Below are positions 33,889 through 44,410 of a DNA stretch of 64,000 nucleotides, one piece after another. Each line of letters starts with the position of its first letter. The first letter of the stretch is position 1. The DNA is taken from the NCBI GenBank assembly GCA_037833965.1, contig AP031354.1, positions 16,594,001 to 16,658,000 of the forward strand, given 5' to 3'. Origin of the DNA: Marchantia polymorpha subsp. ruderalis (taxonomy: Eukaryota > Streptophyta > Marchantiopsida > Marchantiales > Marchantiaceae). Below the pieces are notes generated by a model. It had not been told where the DNA came from. It ran no database searches and saw only the letters and a list, made by a program, of their open reading frames with translations. A program made the position numbers and the translations under genes.

Positions 33889-36417
33889 CTAAACTCTGAG
33901 TGGCTTCAAACCCAATGCTGCACGTAAGCGATTTGCCTCAGCAATTTCAGGGTCCGGATGATCTGTACCATCCGTAACCGGTTCCTTCTTGTCCTTGTCG
34001 GGAGGCTTGTCTTTCTTGTCTCTCCTCTTCTTCCTCTTGTCGTCGTCCTCTTTGCCCACTCCCACTCTGTGCTCACCTTCTTCCAAAGGCCCATCATCGT
34101 CAGCGCGCCTCCTGCGGTTAGGGGGTGGGGTTGGTGTGCGATATCTCTTCTTTCGATCCACAGGTGAAATCGAGCGCACATCACGGTCCCTATCTCTTCT
34201 TTCTCTACTTCTGCTTCGACTACGAGAGTTCCTCCTCCTGTCACGATCTCTGTGTCTATCGCGATCTCGATCCCTATCCCGTCTGTAGTAATCTCTTTCC
34301 TTATCTCTGTCCCTTTCCCTGTGCAAATCCCTGTCTTTGTCCCGTTCACGTTCTCTGTAATAATCCCTATCCCGATCCCTGTCCCTATCACGATCTCTGT
34401 CTCGGTCTCTATCTCTATCCCTGTCTCTGTCTCTGTCCCGGTCCCTGATGAAACCATACCAACTAGCTTAGCAAACACTGAACTTATCCATGGCATGTAA
34501 AAGATTTTGAAAACCTGATGTGCTTAGTTGAGCATAATCTCAAACATTAATTTGAACCTTTTAGTCAACAATCATCTAGTCATCAATCATCCACAGATGA
34601 ACCCCCCTAAAAGCTACGGAAGTAACAAATAAATACAAAAAGACGTCATATGATCCACAACATAGACTTGACGGCAGAGTGTCAGTTGTTTACTCCACAA
34701 AGAGAAAATGCAACTCCCAGTTAGAGCAAGGTTTGGCACCAAGCTAGACAAGAAGCGAGTGCCAGAGTTTTGATCCAAATGGGGCGAATTAAAAACATCT
34801 GAAAGAAAATACCTGTAATCACGATATCGATCACGATCCCTCTCTTTCTCCCTGTCTCTTTCCTTCACAGGACTTCGGCTCCTCCTACGTTCCTGTAAAA
34901 ATGCAAGGGAAAACGAAATGAGTTAGGGTTAAAGTTTCCAATGAAGATGATAACAAGACAGGTTCTCAATTTGAAATGTCAGGATTTCGTACAGAAATCG
35001 AGTAGAACGCTGAACGTTTCCGACTTACTTTCTCATATTCAGCCTGTTCTACGGCTCCAGCAGCAGGTTCCTCCTCTTCCTTCTCCTCTTCCTCTTCAAA
35101 ATCATCTTCAAGTGCACTCCTCCTCGGCTCGAGAGTGCCGCTGCCTTCGAGAGTCCACCTGGAAGAATGGTGTTTCAATCAACCGGGTATTCATGAGATG
35201 TGTTTACAAAAGGTCATGGTGAATCTCGTTTAAGCGAAAGAAGAGTGGCTAAATGCTTAAGGGCATTTAGAGAGATAGAGCTAGAGTGTGAGTGTGTACC
35301 TCTTAGGAACACGAGGTAAGGCAATGTCGCAGCTGTAGTCCTTTGTAAGTAGCTCGTCGATAAACTCATCAACGTGATCCAAGGAAAAGCCTGCAAATAT
35401 AATCATTCACTTAACTTACATGTTAACACCACCCCGACAACGCCAAAAAAAAGAAAAAGACAACTCGAAGTAGAAGCTAGTCCTTAATTTCATACACAGC
35501 AGAGCATGAAAAACGGAATAATTCGAACGTTCACTAAGGTATTTAATGATCAATTCGTACGTTGTTCACTATCAGATGTGGAGAAAGAACACGAAGGTCT
35601 CGAACTCTGCGAGTAACTTACTTCCATCAGCATTCTTCCGACGTAGCTTTCGGTAGTCATTGTACAGCGGTTCCAAATAATGATACACATCGGTCGGTTT
35701 ACCGACTAGTCGGAGGTAGAAACCACCTAAAATTCGCACATATCTGGTCAATGGAACTTGTCAGTGACTCACTCGGACAAGCTTTATTTATCAAAAGGTA
35801 CAAACGGATGGAAACTTTCTCAATAATCCTTCGTTATTGCAACTTGCTTTCGCAAACTTCACAATTACTTCTGCAATCGAGACACCTTCCGAAGCGACTT
35901 TGTGACACAGAAGCAGTGCACATACTTGTAGTCCTCGTTCTTTATGAACTCGACAACGATCTCTTTCTCCGGTTGAATCTGCAGCATTTTCAAAATCAAG
36001 CACATGAAAGGTGTGGCCTTCCTGTTGCCTCCGAATGTGCCCCCGAAGTGGTCCAGCTCCATGGCCTTGTCGACCAAAGTTTCCGCTGAAATTATGCACC
36101 ACCAGGAACGCAATAATCACTCTCTCGTCACCGCCAATAAAAATTCTTGCACGAACATACACTTCAGCTGACGCTACCAGCGAAACACAGCAAGCTTACA
36201 GACGTACAAAGCCACGATAAAGCTCACGACTAGCAGAAGGAAAAACACTCCGCTCAAAACGATTAGAGGGAATTTTAAAATGCACACCAGTGAGACCGAA
36301 ACATTGCTCCTTCCAGTACGTATTCTGGTAAATCTTCGACCGCAAAATCTTCTCCACGAGGTTTTGCGGATTCGTTCCGTGAACGCTTCGAGCGGTGGGA
36401 TCCGTTCGATTTGCCAT
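33889..36417 (-). CDS. PRP38: Pre-mRNA-splicing factor 38 (PRP38)
   Basis: PRP38 is a U4/U6.U5 tri-snRNP-associated factor needed for spliceosome activation in the nucleus. The ATG at 36417 opens MANRTDPTARSVHGTNPQNL. Exon 1 ends at 36288, and the junction to the next exon restores FGLTAETLVDKAMELDH. Later exons give GGTFGGNRKATPFMCLILKM (about 36020), EFIKNEDYKYV (about 35940), LGGFYLRLVGKPTDVYHYLE (about 35700), DEFIDELLTKDYSCDIALPR (about 35350) and WTLEGSGTLEPRRSALEDDF (about 35140). This is the complete conserved PRP38 domain of about 180 residues. A Glu-rich acidic stretch follows, then a long Arg-Asp/Arg-Glu dipeptide region and an SR segment (RRNSRSRSRSRERR, about 34220). The C-terminus is EIAEANRLRAALGLKPLRV and a TAG at 33889. 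The RS/RD tail is typical of plant and animal PRP38A. It faces Pescadillo head to head across 1.0 kb. Confidence 0.95.
34160..34460 (-). repeat. Arg-Asp dipeptide coding repeat in PRP38
   Basis: The 3' part of PRP38 carries a degenerate GATCGGGA-type hexamer repeat (TCTCTGTCCC and CGATCCC on the plus strand). It encodes RD/RE dipeptides, including the run RDRDRDRDRHRDRDR. Apparent proteins in the other frames, such as a Cys/Tyr/Pro-rich plus-strand frame, are artefacts of this repeat. Confidence 0.85.
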
Positions 36418-37421
36418 CGCTTCAAACCTTAACCATAACCTGATTGTTTCATACACTCAAACTCTCACATTGTCACAATCTTCGTGATATTCGGATTGCA
36501 GGTCGTCAAGAAATTGAGAAACGCTCGCCTTCTTCGTGATACCCTAGAACGTTCGCCTTCTGACGACGACCGAGCTTCAGGTGGCAAGAGCTGCTCCGAC
36601 GGTAGGGGAAGGTTTCTGCCCAGACTGCCGTCACGACTAAGATCTCAGGGTCGCCTCCGTGCAGTCACGGCGCAGAGACAGTTCTCGCGACGCCTCACAA
36701 GGAGTCGCGAGCTCTGTCGCAGCGTCGTCCAAATGGCCGACAACATTCCCTACTGTAGTAAGCGCCTTGACGGGCAGATAGAACAGAGCGAAGACAACAT
36801 TAATTATCGCATAACACGTGATCTCCGTTCAGGTTCTAAAGTCGCTCATATAATTTTGCTATTTTTTTCTATTTTTTTCTGTAACACCGTCTTAGAGGGA
36901 AACCAGGACGGCCTTGTAACGACGCTGATACTTTTACGTTGGGAGGTGCTCCTAATTCCATGCGCCTCTTGTAATAAGTATATTTTCTCACGATCCCACG
37001 GTAAGGTACGTAACCGAGTCATGGATTCTGTTACCTTACTACAGTAATGTCCACAGCTTACTGCGGTTGTAATTTACGTGGTTAAGACGGCAGCTTGTCC
37101 ACCGAGCTCCACCAAACTGGGTTGCGGCGGGGAGCTCTTTGTTGAGTCGAGGGCGTCGCGCGCCCCTGAGGGTCGCCTCGAAGGCAGTGGATGAAAGACG
37201 TTAAACCCTAACGAGAGACTAAAGCCCCAACCCTTGGTCATTGTCGGTCCTTTCCCCACGCACTCCCTCTGAGAGTGTTGTACTCTGCCTCGTCGAGGTT
37301 TCGTTCCACGTTCGAAGCGTTGGTCTCAAAATCTGGTCGATCCTTTTCCGGATTTGAGTCGCAGGAACCCGAAAGCTGAACGTGGGTACGGAAGAAGCAG
37401 TTTCAAGGCCTGCGTGAGACG
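36418..37421. promoter_or_regulatory. Divergent promoter region between PRP38 and Pescadillo
   Basis: Start codons of PRP38 (minus, 36417) and Pescadillo (plus, 37422) lie 1004 bases apart with no other convincing gene between them. A plus-strand open frame at 36484-37047 has no recognised domain and no clear start context. A telo-box sits at 37203-37211. In plants this element is common in promoters of ribosome-biogenesis genes, which fits Pescadillo. Whether one shared promoter or two separate ones are used cannot be read from sequence. Confidence 0.55.
37203..37211 (+). promoter_or_regulatory. Telo-box upstream of Pescadillo
   Basis: AAACCCTAA lies 211 bases before the Pescadillo ATG. Telo-boxes occur in the promoters or leaders of many plant ribosomal-protein and ribosome-assembly genes, where they help coordinate expression in growing cells. 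The match is exact, and function is inferred. Confidence 0.6.
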
Positions 37422-40400
37422 ATGGTTAAGCCATCGAAAAATAAGCTCACGAAGCAGCAGAAATCCAAACAATACAGGCCGCCGGTCAGACACTCTGGAA
37501 TTGAATCAGCCAAATGTTTTCTGATGATGCGTTAGGGCGGGCAGAATGGCTCGGAGTGTAGTTTTTAGGAGAATGTCTCGATTGATAGATAGTGTAGTAT
37601 AGTGCGGCTCGATAGTGAGGTCATTTGCCCTGGATGTGGTGGGCTTTTGAGGGGCAGGATTTCGTCCGTCCGTGCGTTCGCCGTCACTGATTAGAACTTT
37701 GTGTGGCTTGCTCACAGGGTAAAAGGAAGGAAGGAAATGTAGCCAAGTACACCACTCGTAATAAGGCTTTGAATCGTCTGCAAATCAAACTACCCGAATT
37801 CAGGTGTAAATTAGTTCTTTCCTAAGAAGACTTCCCCATTCAGTTCCCACGTTCCCGATTATTGTGTCCGAAGTGACACGCAAGCAGCCCAGCTGAATTT
37901 TCGTGTTATGACACTTTTTGTGCTGTAGGCGCCTGTGCATTCTGAAGGGAATCCATCCCCGTGAACCGAAGAAGAAATTTGAGGGACATAACAAGACTTA
38001 TTACCATGTCAAGGACATCAACTTTCTCGCCCACGAGCCTCTGTTGGAAAAGGGCAGGTAATGTTTTTAGTAGCTCTACAACAATTAGTTACGTGATTTT
38101 CAATGTTTGGAGATTTATTTGTCAGCCTTTTTGATAAACCGTTTAGACTTGCTGCTGGATTTCAACGGTGTCACGACGCATGATCAAAGCTTTGAATTCT
38201 GTTTTCACTGAATTCTATTTTTAACTGAAGTTTTAGCTCTATCATCTCTAGCCTGATCAATCATATACTCACAGATGAACCCGAATTTTTTTCCTTACTG
38301 TCATATCTGTTGCTTCCGAGCGTTTAGTGGCGCGAAGAGTCCTTGTTTTGGATTTTTATGTTTGGCGTAAAGTTATCAATTTTCGTGTTTACTATGCTGG
38401 GAAGACTTTCTCATAGTGGCGTACACTGCGACGTCAATTTCTGGCTACTGATAAGGGACGTGGATTGGATCAACAGGGAACTCAAGGTCTATGACAGGAA
38501 AATCAAGAAGGCTAAAGCCAAGAAAAATAAAGAACTTGCACAGCGGTTTGACAGGCTGCGACCTGCCTACAGTCTAGATCATTTGGTCAAAGAGAGGTAA
38601 TTTAGCCTTCTCTGTACCCTCCTGCAACATCGCATATGTGAACATCTCAACCGCGGCGGGTATTTGGAAAGTTCTTGTAGTAACGAGCAGAGCAACTTTC
38701 AAATGAAACTAGGATTTGCCTCATCGTTCACGAAATTGCGTTTACGAGTGTATTGTGAGTTGGACACTCATTGCTATCTGTGTCGCAGGTACCCGTCGTT
38801 TATCGATGCTCTTCGGGATATGGATGATCCTCTAACCATGCTCCACCTTTTTGCCACGCTGCCGGCAGACAATGTTCACAAAATTCCCGTCGAACGAGTC
38901 CAAATCGCTCGAAGGTAGTTCTGCCCATGCGGTTTGTCGGAATCGTTAGCTTGTCTTGCATCGACGTATTAGACGTGAAGCTAGGGATGTTGCCAAGACT
39001 CCTAGAATTCTTACACTTCTCCCTGTCCTGCTGTTTTTGAAGGTTGAGTTTGGAATGGCAAGCTTACATCACTCGAACCCACTCTTTACGAAAGGTTTTT
39101 GTCTCGGTGAAGGGAATATACTACCAGGTGACCTGCAGATCTGTTTCACCCAATATTTCAGTCGTGAAATTCTGAAAGTTTCTGGCTCACTTTGTGCTTA
39201 GAAGCAAAGAAGTTCATTGATTCTGATGCCACTTCTTCACCTGGACGTTGTTTGAAACAGGCAGACGTTACTGGTCAAAAGATAACCTGGCTTACTCCTC
39301 ATGTTCTGAGTCAAGTTCTTCCAAATGATGTGGATTTCCGTGTCATGCTTACCTTCGTGGAGTTCTATGAGGTACATCTCGGAATCCTCTCACAATTTTC
39401 AGTTACTACATGCCACCAGTTCATTTCATGCACAGTTCGTGTATGCCTCAATACATCCATCTGGGAGCTCCTTTATCTCACTACACGTTGTTTGGTACAA
39501 TTTTGAACGCGATTGTGATCAGACTTTAGTTGGGTTCGTAAACTTCAAGCTTTATCACGCCCTGGGCCTCAACTACCCACCAGTCATCGACGAACGTCTA
39601 GAAAAAGCTACTGCAGGAGTAGAAGAGTTGATGGAGGTTGTGAATTCCGAGGGAACAATAGAGGAACAAGAAGACGAGGAGACGATCAGGTGCAAGACTT
39701 TGTTCAAGGACTTCAAAATCTTTTTAGCCCGTGAGGTACCTCTCTCACTCACGTCCCTTCAAACAACTGTATAGTTCATGGCCACAACGTTTATTTAAGT
39801 CGCGCATGCCTGATCCATCTTGGGCATGTCCTTGGTATAGTAGGTATGCTATGAAGTTAAAAATCGTCAATCGACTTAGGCAACATCTATTCATGCAGGT
39901 TCCTAGGGATTCTCTCCTGTTCACAATTCGAGCTTTTGGAGGAACGGTTTCCTGGGATGGAGATGGTGCACCTATTGAGGAGTCCGATGAAACCATAACT
40001 CATCAGGTTAGTCTCTTCCTAAGATTCATTAGAAAGATCTACTACTGATTATGATTCGATTAACCAAAACCGTTCACGAAGACACTTTCGAAGTTGTCGA
40101 CGAATACTCTTCTGTACTGGACATCATTTTATCTTCCAGAAGGACGCTGACTTCAGTAGCCCTTCTTTACAGATTGTCGACAGACCAACCCAGGGTCATA
40201 AGTTTTTGTCTAGAGATTATGTGCAACCTCAGTGGGTGTATGACTGCTGCAACGCTCGAATTCTGCTTCCCACTGACGCCTACGTGCTTGGAAGGTATGT
40301 CCCTCTCGGCTCGAGAATGCTACTGAGACAAATCTCATTGGCTTGTCTGCTTGTAATATGTTTAAATGGTCGTTTATGTTCTTCATGTTGGATCATCTGA

Positions 40401-41655
40401 CGCGTAATGTAGGTTATGTGTTTATATGTAGTCAGTGAGCACATCTTACTCCTGCTTGAATGACAGATGGAGGGTGGAGCCATGAGTTCTGATAAGTCTT
40501 CTCTGTAATTATCATCTGCAGAGTACCTCCTCCACACTTGTCACCGTTTGTGGATAACGAGGCCGAAGGCTACATTCCTGAGTATGGGGAGACTATCAAG
40601 AGGCTGCAGGCTGCATCAGCTAAACATGTCCTTCCTCTGCCCGGAGCTGAAGAAGAAATGGACGATGTGAACAAATCCGAGGAAGCAGCTGCCATTCGTC
40701 GTAGTGAAGCAGCAGAGATTGCCGCGAAGGAACAACAGGTACTTTCTCCTTCTCCTTTAGTAACTGAAGTATCATCTTACCTCTAAATGTTGGTGGAGAC
40801 TTTTGACCTTACCGAGTAAGCTGAAAGAGTTTACAGCCCCGCAGTCAGTCAATATCAATTTGTTCCGCCTGTGAAGTATTATCTACCTCTAAGTACTTTC
40901 TCCTTCTCCTTTAGTAACTGAAGTATCATCTTACCTCTAAATGTTGGTGGAGACTTTTGACCTTACCGAGTAAGCTGAAAGAGTTTACAGCCCCGCAGTC
41001 AGTCAATATCAATTGGTTCCGCCTGTGAAGTATTATCTACCTCTAATAATGAGCCCGCCTTTCACTTTGTGAAGACATAATTCTACGCAAATCTGGGAAA
41101 CGACTGTTTGAGTGATGTTCATGATTTTCTCCCACTTGTAGGCCATGCTACTGGAAAAAACGTACACCGAGGAGCTCTCGAAGGAAATTGCAGGAGTGCC
41201 TTATTCGTCTACCCTAGAAGAGCCAGAGGAGAAGGATGCCATGTCAGATGATGCACAAGAAACAAGGCCGCCGACTATGACACCTACTGGGGCTGACGAC
41301 GAAACTGCAACCCTCGCGCAAATGATGATGCCAAAGAAGACGAAAAAGTTGTACGAAGCAATGCAGGTGAGAACATTGGCGGTGTATGTTTGGTCGTGTT
41401 GTGTTCAGATGTTTGAATTGACCTGGGCTGGTGTTTATTCCGTTTTGTTGATAGAGGAAAATCGTCATTATCAAGAACTATCCTCCCAACCTATTTAATA
41501 CGTCGAATGAACCTATCATGCAGTTTCACTAATCCTATCGTTAATCTGTGCAATTACAGATGGGTCTTGGGAAGAAGAAGGCAAGTGTGGAACTGCTCAA
41601 ACAAAGAAAGAAAAAGGCAGACGAGAAAAAGTCGGCAAAGTCACAAAGGGCTTGA
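37422..41655 (+). CDS. PES: Pescadillo, ribosome-biogenesis factor with BRCT domain
   Basis: Pescadillo works with BOP1 and WDR12 (PeBoW) in the nucleolus on 27S/32S pre-rRNA processing and 60S assembly. Exon 1 (37422-37484) gives a basic start ending QYRPP. Exon 2 (37718-37803) gives [20 protein letters not shown]. Exon 3 (37929-38057) gives [20 protein letters not shown] and [12 protein letters not shown]. Exon 4 (38456-38596) gives [20 protein letters not shown]. Then come [20 protein letters not shown] (38790), [20 protein letters not shown] (39260), [20 protein letters not shown] (39540) and [20 protein letters not shown] (39910). The BRCT domain ends in [20 protein letters not shown] (40210). 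The tail runs through [20 protein letters not shown], acidic and coiled Glu-rich segments, [15 protein letters not shown] (41330) and a Lys-rich end with TGA at 41653-41655. Splice joins I checked keep frame. The introns carry two odd repeats (39778-39861 and 40740-41047). Confidence 0.97.
39778..39861 (+). repeat. Dispersed 84-base repeat inside a Pescadillo intron
   Basis: This intronic block (GGCCACAACGTTTATTTAAG..., then TCCTTGGTATAGTAGG and ATGCTATGAAGTTAAA) recurs downstream in two parts. Its left half is the core of the array at 43034-43470. Its right half recurs at 44362-44404. The intron is the only place in the window where the two halves are contiguous. Confidence 0.85.
40740..41047 (+). 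repeat. 154-base tandem duplication beginning at a Pescadillo 5' splice site
   Basis: Copies 40740-40893 and 40894-41047 are nearly identical; I see one T/G difference, near CAATTTGTTCC versus CAATTGGTTCC. The first copy starts at the donor of the exon ending in GAACAACAG. The second therefore reproduces GTACTTTCTCC within the intron in an AAG-TAC context, a possible decoy donor. The next exon begins after 41140. Confidence 0.9.
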
Positions 41656-42920
41656 GCCACAAGATTCAATTATTTTTTGTCATCTGTCTCGATATTTTTC
41701 TTTTGTGCTCGCACGAGTCAAATGTAGGTAGAACCAATGACTTCATTCGCCGCGTACTTCTCATTTTTGGGGGTTTGAAGTATTTTTCATGCAGTCTCTA
41801 AATTTTACAAAGACTCTGCATGTAGGTCATCTCTTTATGTATTATATTAATGCGGTCAGGTCGTCTAGAGGTCGGAGACCACACAAGCTATTTAGTTTGA
41901 ATGAGAGGGATCTAGGAACTTTAGCTGGAAGATCTTGAGGCCCTGTAAGATCTATACAGGTCGACTCTTCGAGTATTCTTCAGAACGGACAGGAGGTACC
42001 TTCAATTTACAAAGAACTACTAGAGTTGGGGTTTTAACCGAATCCTTTGTAAAAGATCTCTTTCACAGATTTCTGTGTCGAGTACAAATTGCCACCGTGC
42101 ATTCACAGAAATATAGGATCTTGAAGTGTATTCTATGCATGTCCAAATGTGAGGACTTTGGTGCTAGTTTTGCTTTTTGAGGTTATTGGATTACACCTTT
42201 CTAGTTTGTATTCACATTGTAGGTAGAAAAGAGCTGAGAAGAAGGAAGCGCCGCTCGTCCCAAGCAGGGGAACCGCCTGCAAAGAATAGTGTCAAAACCC
42301 TTTCTTACTACCCCATGAAGGCACCATGAAGGCAAACTTGTGGATATATACACGTACACTATTGCGTCGAACGTGAGCGGCTTCATTTATGCACGTGACC
42401 CGAGTTGATCTTAGCCTGTGGGATCGCCCGTATCTCTACGTTCTAAGCATGCTACTCAATCCGCTTCCAGACACCGGCTTCTGTTTTTCCTTCGCCTGCT
42501 CTACAGGATGTGTACTGAGCACGCGAGTCTATTTTTCCTCATTAGTCTGAGGGTATATCTGGACCCGTAGAACTATTATCACACTGTAAACCCTCAACCT
42601 TGAAATATTTGCACTTGAAAAAGTAAGAACTTTCGGTCACATTCTAGTTGCTCGGATTAAATATCACTTCCGGATTTGAATAGATCAATACAGTATGAAG
42701 GTGTCGGGCCTTAATGATGCAATCTGCATGCCCAGTGTAAACTTTTTATTTTACTGTGTTGACGAGAAAATTCCACTTTTACGGGAAGATGCCACACGAG
42801 CATACGTTCAGTTGAGGCTAAACTTTGTGAAATCCGACGATGTAATGTCTATAACAAAAATGGTACATGAATATTTTTTTAAATATTTAATAAGATAAGA
42901 ATTTTACTGGAGTGCATGAA
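41656..42920. other. Pescadillo 3' UTR and intergenic DNA
   Basis: The first few hundred bases are probably the Pescadillo 3' UTR. Open frames between 41935 and 42900 are short and have no recognisable domain. The sequence becomes AT-rich shortly before the tRNA gene. Nothing else is called. Confidence 0.5.
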
Positions 42921-42993
42921 GGGGGTGTAGCTCACATGGTAGAGCGATCGCTTTGCATGCGATAGGCACGGGGATCGATACCCCGCACCTCCA
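42921..42993 (+). tRNA. tRNA-Ala (anticodon UGC)
   Basis: This is a 73-base cloverleaf without an intron. The acceptor arm is GGGGGTG / CACCTCC with one G-U pair and discriminator A. The D arm is GCTC / GAGC with loop ACATGGTA. The anticodon arm is ATCGC / GCGAT around TTTGCAT, so the anticodon is TGC and it reads GCA and related Ala codons. The T arm is CGGGG / CCCCG around ATCGATA, a slightly unusual T loop (GATCGATAC in place of GTTCGATTC). The internal A and B boxes are thus present, and a TTTT at 43004-43007 can stop Pol III. Its last 13 bases are repeated at 43183 in the array that follows. Confidence 0.95.
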
Positions 42994-43470
42994 TAACAAT
43001 AACTTTTGTCTTCTGAATGAGTGCCTCACAAGCATACTCATTCATAGCCACAACGTTTTATTTAAGTCGCGCATGCGTGACCCATCTTGGACTCGCTTAG
43101 TTGCACAAACTTTTACAAACTGCCATACTCATTCATAGCCACAACGTTTTATTTAAGTCGCGCATGCGTGAACCATCTTGGACCCCGCACCTCCACAACA
43201 ATAACTTTTGTCTTCTGAATGAGTGCCTCACAAGCATACTCATTCATAGCCACAACGTTTTATTTAAGTCGCGCATGCGTGACCCATCTTGGACTCGCTT
43301 AGTTGCACAAACTTTTACAAACTGCCATACTCATTCATAGCCACAACGTTTTATTTAAGTCGCGCATGCGTGACCCATCTTGGACTCGCTTAGTTGCACA
43401 AACTTTTACAAACTGCCATACTCATTCATAGCCACAACGTTTTATTTAAGTCGCGCATGCGTGATCCATC
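42981..43470 (+). repeat. 202-base tandem array incorporating the tRNA 3' end
   Basis: The unit 42981-43182 starts with CCCCGCACCTCCA, the last bases of the tRNA. It is repeated at 43183-43384 almost unchanged and continues partially to 43470. Inside each unit a roughly 90-base sub-unit recurs (CATACTCATTCATAGCCACA..., TTATTTAAGTCGCGCATGCG, CTCGCTTAGTTGCACAAAC). Only the first unit is attached to a whole tRNA; the second carries just the tRNA tail. The sub-unit core is also in a Pescadillo intron at 39778. Confidence 0.9.
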
Positions 43471-43712
43471 TTTTACAAACGGCCGTACTGCCAGGTGTAA
43501 GGGATCCCAGTTTCTTGGACTCGCTTAGTTGCACAAACTTTTACAAACGGCCTTACTTCCAGGTGTAAGGTATCCCAGTTTCTTGGATTCGCTTAGTTGC
43601 ACAAACTTTTACAAACGGCCTTACTTCCAGGTGTAAGGTATCCCAGTTTCTTGGATTCGCTTAGTTGCACAAACTTTTACAAACGGCCGTACTGCCCAGA
43701 TCCCAGTTTCTT
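43471..43712 (+). repeat. 68-base tandem repeat, about 3.5 copies
   Basis: Units start at 43471, 43539, 43607 and, in part, 43675, each with TTTTACAAACGGCC, CAGGTGTAAGG, ATCCCAGTTTCTTGGA and TCGCTTAGTTGCACAAAC. They share the TCGCTTAGTTGCACAAAC element with the preceding 202-base array, so they arose from it. Copies differ by a few bases. Confidence 0.9.
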
Positions 43713-44410
43713 TCTCCTCTTTCGTTCTTTCTTCATACTCCCTTCCGGCTGACCCGGAGCAGCCGGATTTTATCTCAGTTTTGGGAAAGGGGAGGCGGGG
43801 CACTTTGCGGGGAGGGTCGGCGTACCCTACGTTCCGAAAGACTAACTGGCGAATTGTGACTTGCCTATTCGGTCCATTCTCTGGTGGATTCATGTGCTCA
43901 GGTAACAGGGGAAGAAGGGAAAAGCACGGAGAAAAACATTTTCAAGGTGGTCAACATAGTTTCAAGCATCGGTTGAACAATTCTGCTGTGAAAAACTATG
44001 CTCGTCAGTATGACGTTGACCAGGTTGTGAGAATATGGATTCCCTCATAGTTGAGTGCGGATGGATGCCCATATGTTCTTATAGTCCATCGCTAGATCCG
44101 TCTGCTGGAAAGCGGAGCGATCTGCTTCAGTCACTTTGATGCTCCACCGTAAAACTGAGTGCCAATCAAAAACCTGCCCGGTTAGCCTGCCCGCACATTC
44201 TTCCATCTTTGGTCCAAAAGAGGAGAGTCACAGCAAAAAGAAGAACTTCCGTCACGGCTCACTGCAGGATGACACCTGCCTGGGTCTATGAAGGCCCTAT
44301 ATAGGGGCTATTAATAAGTTTGTGCAGCTAAACTCTTAGTTGCACAAAAGTTTACAAACTCTCTTGGGCATGTCCTTGGTATAGTAGGTATGCTATGAAG
44401 TTAAACACAG
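43713..44410. other. Spacer between the array and the long direct repeat
   Basis: This is GC-richer DNA with no recognised gene. Open frames at minus 43621-43893 and plus 43781-44050 show no domain. From 44310 to 44404 fragments of the array and of the Pescadillo-intron repeat reappear (AGTTGCACAAAAGTTTACAA, then CTTGGGCATGTCCTTGGTAT at 44362), directly next to the long repeat that starts at 44411. Confidence 0.5.

Noticed and set aside
34252-34500. A plus-strand Pro/Val/Ile or Cys/Tyr-rich protein near PRP38
   Set aside because: It is an antisense shadow of the Arg-Asp dipeptide repeat of PRP38.
36484-37047. A 187-codon plus-strand gene between PRP38 and PES
   Set aside because: It has no domain. 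It lies in the shared upstream region and mixes basic low-complexity with hydrophobic stretches typical of a random open frame.
42981-43384. A CRISPR array or second tRNA gene
   Set aside because: The repeats are contiguous tandem units without unique spacers of set size, and only the tRNA tail is repeated, so no second cloverleaf forms.
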